Positions 58,731 to 64,000 of a stretch of DNA of 64,000 nt are shown here, piece by piece. The stretch spans positions 682,001 to 746,000 of the forward strand of contig QJPP01000027.1 of the NCBI GenBank assembly GCA_003996215.1. The letters run 5' to 3'. How positions within the stretch are numbered: position 1 is the first letter of the stretch; every line of letters begins with the position of its first letter. The position numbers and the translations under genes were made by a program. The notes under the pieces are model-generated. The model did no database searches and was not told where the DNA came from. It saw nothing but the letters and a program-made list of their open reading frames with translations. This DNA is from Jaltomata sinuosa. Taxonomy: Eukaryota; Streptophyta; Magnoliopsida; Solanales; Solanaceae.

Positions 58731-59560
58731 AGGAACTCACTGACTACTGAAACTGACTAGAGAGATGTGTTCTCAAACTCAGCATCCTAAACCTGAACTA
58801 TATGATAAATGCACCCTTTAGAGATCATCTTCCTAGCCTTAAGGTTAGATATGAAATGACCTATAGGCACTGAAGGAATACCCTACCACTCTAAGACAGG
58901 CTTATTCAACAACTGAAACTTTATGACTCTAGTTCTGCAGCCGATGAGGCATAACATGCATGTAGATAATCCATGCCAAAAATGATGTCAAAGTCAAATA
59001 TAACTCGACTAGGTCAACTGAGGTATCTCTATGAAGGATTGAGACTGGGAAATTTCTGTATACCTTCTTTTCTATGACTAATTCTCTGGCTGGAGTGTAA
59101 ATAGAGAAGGGTTCTAGAAGCTATTCAAGACTAACTCCAAACTTACAAGCAATATAGAGAGTCATAAAATACAATGAAGCCCCAAGGTATAACAAAGCAT
59201 ATACTTCATGAAAAAATACATGCAATATACCAGTGACTACTTCAGGTGAGCTCTCTTGATCTTGGCGAGATGACATGGCATAGACGCAGTTTTGGCCCTG
59301 ACCACCGCCTGCACCAGAAGTAGTACCCTGCTGAGCTGTGTGACCTGCTGGAGCTACTGAAGAAGTAGAATGAGCTCGACCACCTTCATTGCCCTGCTTG
59401 GAAGAGGGGAACTCTCTCAATTGGTGACCTAACTAACCACATCCAAAACACCCCTCCTTGTCATAAATACACTCCCCGAGATATTTCTTACCACACTTAT
59501 TGCAAAAAGGGTAGGAAGGCCCCTTTGCAACACTTCCCTGAGAACGAAAGCCTGATGCCC
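58731..59560 (-). pseudogene. Protease and zinc knuckle region of gypsy D
   Basis: The frame 59121-59420 holds the spacer (TAQQGTTSGAGGGQGQNCVYAMSSRQDQE, then SPEVVTGIL) and a protease start reading ALLYLGASLYFMTLY, in place of LLDPGATLSF: the catalytic Asp is Tyr. The knuckle is degenerate (CNKCGKKYLGE and CFGCG-like at about 59435-59500). The protease-RT linker (58740-59100) is full of stops. Confidence 0.75.
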
Positions 59561-60186
59561 TACCTTTCTGATCATTTCTAGGCCTAGGTGTTGGGGATGG
59601 TGCACTAGCTTATGATGGCACTGGTCCTGATGACCTCTGCTAGAAAGAAGACCGACTCTCACCACCAGTTCTTTGTGACTATACTCAAAGTTACCTATTC
59701 TAGCCCTCTTATTTTATCTTTTCCTCTCCTTCAGTTTCTCCTTCTCAATATGATGGGCAGGAGTTATAAGTCTGGAGATATCCATATCCCCAATCAAAAT
59801 AGCAGTTTAACACTCTTTATTAACCAAGTTTGATACTCCAAAAATGAACTTGCACATTCTAGCTCTCGGCTCGGCTACTATATCTGGAACATACCTGGAG
59901 AGCTGAGTGAATTTCAACCTATACTTTTTCACTAACATAGACCCCTGCCTCAAGCTTACAAACTCTTCAGCCTTTGCCTCCCTCAACTTCCTTGGGAAGA
60001 ATTGATCCAGAAATGCCCAAGCAAAACAATCCCAAGTCATAAGAGATGTATTTCTACAACGACTGTCCTTCTACTTAGTAAACTAAATGTGAGCCACATA
60101 TTTGAGCTGATAGGAAGATAGTTCCACACTCTCAGTACCATTTACTTGCTTAACTTTCAGGATCTTCTTCACATCATCAATGAAGT
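59561..60186 (-). pseudogene. Gag of gypsy D, cut by LTR E
   Basis: The frame 59807-60040 reads MTWDCFAWAFLDQFFPRKLREAKAEEFVSLRQGS and LKFTQLSRYVPDIVAEPRARM, the core of this gag family. The N-terminal part stops at 60186, where LTR E starts within the DFIDDVKKI-like segment. Confidence 0.82.
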
Positions 60187-61634
60187 TGTAACACCCTAAA
60201 CTTTCAAGCTAAGATTCCAATCATTTTTTGCATGTAATTAGACCTGAATCCAGAAGATTATATTTTACCTAGGTGTTAAGCTCCAGTTCTATGCATGGGA
60301 AGAGTGTTGGGTATGAATTAAGGTCCTAAAGAACCTCTAGCACAAAGCTAAGTTGAAAGGTTCTCTACCGATTAAGTTTTCATATAAGTTCATTCAAGGG
60401 TCAATTTCAAATAATCATTCCTCCCATTATATAAAGAGTTACATGGTCCACGACCCACAAAATTAAAGGTTTTTGAGTCTTCTTTCTAACGTCATCAACC
60501 ACTCGTCAATCAGAGTATCGAGTAAAAAGTTATGCATGCTTTATTGAGCATATAATTAGTCTGGCGCGCTGAGTGGCGCGGGGCACCAGCCCCAAAACAT
60601 CATAACAGGGGAAAAGTGAGGCATGTGGCACTTTGAGTGGTGCAACGCCCCAGGGTCTGTCCTACGGATAATTTTACTTATTTTTCATTCTTTTCTCATT
60701 CGTGGAGGGGTGTTTTTGTCATTTTCAAAACCCCTAACCTGACCCACGATTTTTAACCTCCCCTATAGCCTCAAACGCCAGATTCCCTCAGAAAGAAATT
60801 AGTTCATCTCCTCTTTATTTCCCCATTACTTCAAAGAGCAACTCTTCAAAAAATTCTAGGTGTTCCAAGAGAGGGATTTCCAAATCCTTCTTCTCCAAGG
60901 TATGTTGAACAATCCTCTTTCAACTAAGTCTATTCTTGGTTGATTTATTAACCACAAAACTGGTATTTATGAGAGTTTTAAATGTGAAATTGTTGAATAA
61001 TTTTTCATAAGAAGAACTTACTTGACGTTACAAACTCTTTTTATGAAATTACCCCTTTGTTGTTAATTATACTTGAGAATGGAGAATTATTGTTTCAAAT
61101 ACGAAACCTTAATTATATGAAAATCTTATTGGGACAGATTTAAATCATGAAGTCATGATTCTTTTATAAATCATTTTACTAATTAAATCTTGGCTTTTGA
61201 GGAAAAAGAAAATGATTTTTACATCCCTCGATTTATAAATTATTGTTTGCTAATTATGAAGTCATCAACTTTTGAGGGATATATTAGATGTGTTTAAATC
61301 CTTAAAATGATAGGACTAATGATGTACAAATATATGAAATGGTTATGGCATGATATGTATGACTTGCAAGTCTTGGTATGATGATACCAATTTAATGGAT
61401 GCCTTACAAATGATAAATGTACCTTAAGAATAGTTTACTTTTTGTTTTGGGAAGATTAAAAAATGGGCTTAAAGAGAATTAGATAGTTAACCGAGTAGGT
61501 ATGAGTCTGAAAGGATCATTATCCAAAATCGCGTTTTGCCGACGCGGGTATGGTTTTGTCCTGAAATATAGATAATATGGTTTAGTCCTGAAATATGGAT
61601 AACCACTGTATGCTTGATTCACTCAGTTGTATGT
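60187..61634 (+). repeat. LTR E, interrupted by F
   Basis: Starts TGTAACACCCTAAACTTTC at 60187 inside the gag of D. It contains a GC-rich patch GGCGCGCTGAGTGGCGCGGGG at about 60553-60573. No coding content. It breaks off at 61634 where F begins; the rest is presumably beyond the window. Plus orientation is inferred from the TGTAACACCC start. Confidence 0.7.
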
Positions 61635-63941
61635 TGTAACACCCCGTAAACGTATCCAGCTATCTAAGTTAAAAACCTCAGAAAAATCCTTGTTTCAGAA
61701 ATGACGGGTCTAAAACACGGACCGTGGTTTGAACCACGATTCGTGGAATGGATCCGTGGTCAGTCCCTGCAGGCTTAGCCTCTGGTCTAAGAACCACGAG
61801 TGGGTTCTACAGACCGTAGTTCATTCTACAAGTCGTAGTTCCACTCGTGGAACTAGACCTGTGGGCTGTTAAGTGTTCCCAGAAACCACGAGTCCAAACG
61901 ACGACTCGACGTTCAAATGATGGGTCCATCCTGTTGACTCGTGGAATGTCTTCAGAGGATTTACATTTTTCCTGAGTCCCCTTCAGGAACTACGAGTCAA
62001 GTCTACGACTCGTCATTGGAACGACGAGTCGTAGTCTTGATTCATGGTTTGACCAAGTCAGCCTAGCTCCCTGTGAACAACGACTCCGAATGATGAACTG
62101 TCATTCCTTCTACGGGTCCGTCCTGTTGACTCGTAGAAGTGAAGCTGCAACTTGAAATTTCCAGCATGAGTTCTACGACTCCATACGATGACCCGTCATC
62201 CAAACCACGACTCGTAGACTGAGTCGTGGTCACTGAAAGTTGACTATTTTCCAGTTTTTTTCCAATTAATTCCTAGGGGCATTTTGGTCATTTCCCACCC
62301 TATTATGTATTAAGTGAAGTCATTTTGAATACTTTTAGAAGGGTTTTCACCCATATTACCCTAAGTCCCTCTTAAGTTCATCATTCTTCACTCAAAGAGG
62401 AAAATTGCTCTCTAGCTCAAGTCTCCAAGCTCCAAGTCAAGTCTCCTAATTCTTTTCCAATCAAGTGGGTAATCTTCCAACAAGGTATGTGGGTTTTTAA
62501 CAATGGGTTCCTTTCACCCTTGTGCCCAAATTCCCCAACTCTTATCTTGAATTATGAAGTTATGAAATTAGGGTTTTGATCTAAAATGGGGAAAAATTTA
62601 TGAAATCAGTTTCTATGTTTAAATTCATGGTTTCCTCTTGATTATTCATGATTTGATTATGATTCTGTCATTAGTTTTAAAAGCCCAAGCATGAATGTTG
62701 ATTTCTAACAGGAAACTATGAATTTACATGTTTTCAAGAGAAAGTTGGCATGATTAGATATCATGGCCTCTATGTATTTATGAAATTGCATGACTAATTC
62801 TTTAAGTATGAATTTAGCAAAAAAAGTATATTTTGAATTATGGTTTTGCAAAGCTTTAAGATTCATGACTTGTGAATTGCATGACATCAGATATGTCCTT
62901 ATGCTTTTCCAATAGTTTTGTACATCAGATATGTCCCTACATTTTATGAAATGTTTGGCATCAAGATATGTCTACCTAAGCTAAGTGAATTGCATGGTAT
63001 CAGATATACCCTTATGCTTTTCAAACAGATTTGGCATCAGATATGCCCAGTATTATATGAGCTATATGTATGTTTTGGGAGTAGTATTAGAACCGAGTTG
63101 GATAGGGTGAGAGTACCCAAAAAGGTCCTAGAACTATGTACCCCCGTAGGTCTTAAGTCCCCTCTGTTGGGCATCAGTTTTAGTGATCACGCCACAGTAA
63201 TGCCTTTATACCCTGGCAAGGTATATTGGGTCCTTTCGATGGGGCAGATACATCGAATTCCATGTAGCTCACATGGTCTATGTCGGTTAGAGAACCTCCC
63301 ACAGAAAACAGTTTATGCTTTTAAAACTTGGATTTGACTCTTATTCAGATTTCAGATTCATTACTTATGATTATGTTTCAGCTTATGGAAAGTATTAGAG
63401 TCATTGCGCTTAGTTTATCTTTAAAAGCATGATTTCAGTTATTTAAGTATACTTAGCATGTTTTCATCATGTTTATGCATTACATACATACTTAGTACAT
63501 TCCATAGTACGAACGCATATTGCGCTGCATCCTTTGATAATGCAGATTCAGGCATACCTCCTCAGGTTCGTGGCTAGAGTTCTTGGACACTCTCTCAGTC
63601 AGCTTTGGTGAGCCCTCATAGTTCAAGGAGTAAACCGTATTTTAGTTTTTATGTTTCCTTTACGTATTAGATTGTCGAGTTAGTTGGGGTATTGTCCCAT
63701 CAACTCCTTATGCTAGTTTTTAGAGTCTTTTCAGACATAGATGTTGTGGGATGACTATTGAGTTTTACTTCATATTCGACTCTCTTTTATATGATTATGC
63801 TTCCTATTTGGATTCTCATACAATGCTTCCACTATGTCTTGTCTTTGTTATGATTGAGAATGCTATGACCAAGGGTTAGCTTGGGACCCTTGTGGTCCTG
63901 AGTCCCATGTTACGTCTAGGGGGTAACCTCGGGGCGTGACA
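61635..63941 (+). repeat. 5' LTR of gypsy F (2307 bp)
   Basis: Starts TGTAACACCCCG, ends GGCGTGACA. It has a motif island at 61690-62240 with CCACGAGT / ACTCGTGG words in both orientations. A series of CATCAGATATG(T/C)CC repeats at 62884-63050 lies outside the island. The 139-codon frame at 62918-63337 lies in this repeat-rich LTR and has no family features. Confidence 0.9.
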
Positions 63942-63945
63942 AACT

Positions 63946-63957
63946 TGGTATCAGAGC
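63946..63957 (+). other. Primer-binding site of gypsy F
   Basis: TGGTATCAGAGC, a perfect match to the initiator-Met type, four bases after the LTR. The leader that follows (GATGTGTGAAAGCCGCATCGAGT to the window end) matches the leader of gypsy C near 43733, so F is a C-like element continuing to the right. Confidence 0.9.
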
Positions 63958-64000
63958 CTTAGGTTCAAGAGACCTAGGATGTGTGAAAGCCGCATCGAGT

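Larger units (their letters stand above)
56456..60186 (-). mobile_element. Gypsy D (chromovirus), right part
   Basis: The minus strand continues the element that ends at 26453: integrase, RNase H, reverse transcriptase, protease, zinc knuckle and gag in order from left to right. The integrase text resumes at the TGC duplicated by the CACTA insertion. The right end is cut in gag by LTR E at 60187; its 5' LTR is not in the window. Confidence 0.88.

Noticed and set aside
62918..63337. 139-codon open frame on the plus strand
   Set aside because: It lies wholly inside the F LTR, crosses a short repeat series, and shows no domain or conserved composition.
1..64000. A new defence or biosynthetic system
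   Set aside because: Apart from the Nudix gene, every recognisable coding segment belongs to a known transposon family; no set of co-located non-transposon genes is present.

Overview
This is a stretch of plant nuclear genome. It holds one intact host gene, a nine-exon chloroplast-type Nudix hydrolase of the NUDX20 / thiamine-pyrophosphokinase-related type, surrounded by transposable elements of almost every class. The style of the repeats suggests a Solanaceae species: Tekay/Del-like Ty3 chromoviruses with 2-3 kb LTRs, a Sirevirus-like copia with an extra 3' ORF, DUF4283 debris, and a CACTA element with GCGACGGAC subterminal repeats. That assignment is inference from recognition, not from a search. 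There is no bacterial, organellar or CRISPR content.

Layout. 1-4732: minus-strand Ty3/gypsy body G1 (gag to chromodomain), broken by many stops. 4733-11713: minus-strand element A, with a 3 kb LTR and an apparently non-coding interior. 11714-13633: an old gypsy remnant and its LTR (H). 13634-23296: the gene island. It contains a MITE, a 708-bp hAT-like element, the Nudix gene (15673-20311, with three MITE-like insertions in intron 2, a SINE-like piece in intron 8 and a 49-bp duplication across the exon 8 donor), a 105-bp tandem duplication, a foldback element with a G-rich minisatellite, and a DUF4283 pseudogene. 23297 to about 24740: a partial plus-strand LTR (G).

From about 24740 to 64000 lies a multi-level nest. 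Minus-strand gypsy D (about 24740-26453 and 56456-60186) was hit by a CACTA element (26454-56455, TSD TGC). The CACTA was hit by gypsy B (28815-54441, TSD ctaaa). The 5' LTR of B was hit by a Sirevirus-like copia (28995-39134), and the interior of B by gypsy C (41569-48567, near-TSD ctagg/cttgg). At the other end, the gag of D is cut by LTR E (60187-61634), which is cut by LTR F (61635-63941). F is the 5' LTR of an element that runs out of the window.

How the parts work together. The LTR elements carry the usual parts in order (LTR, initiator-Met-type primer site, gag with zinc knuckle, protease, reverse transcriptase, RNase H, integrase, chromodomain or env-like ORF). All are broken, mostly by stops one C-to-T or G-to-A change from Gln, Arg or Trp codons. 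No element here looks autonomous. The Nudix gene is the only reading frame I judge functional. I found no convincing new biological system. The most unusual signals are strand-symmetric GC-rich motif islands inside several unrelated LTRs, the depth and dating of the nest, the broken env-like ORF with a hydrophobic stretch overlapping its end, and the duplicated splice donor in the host gene.
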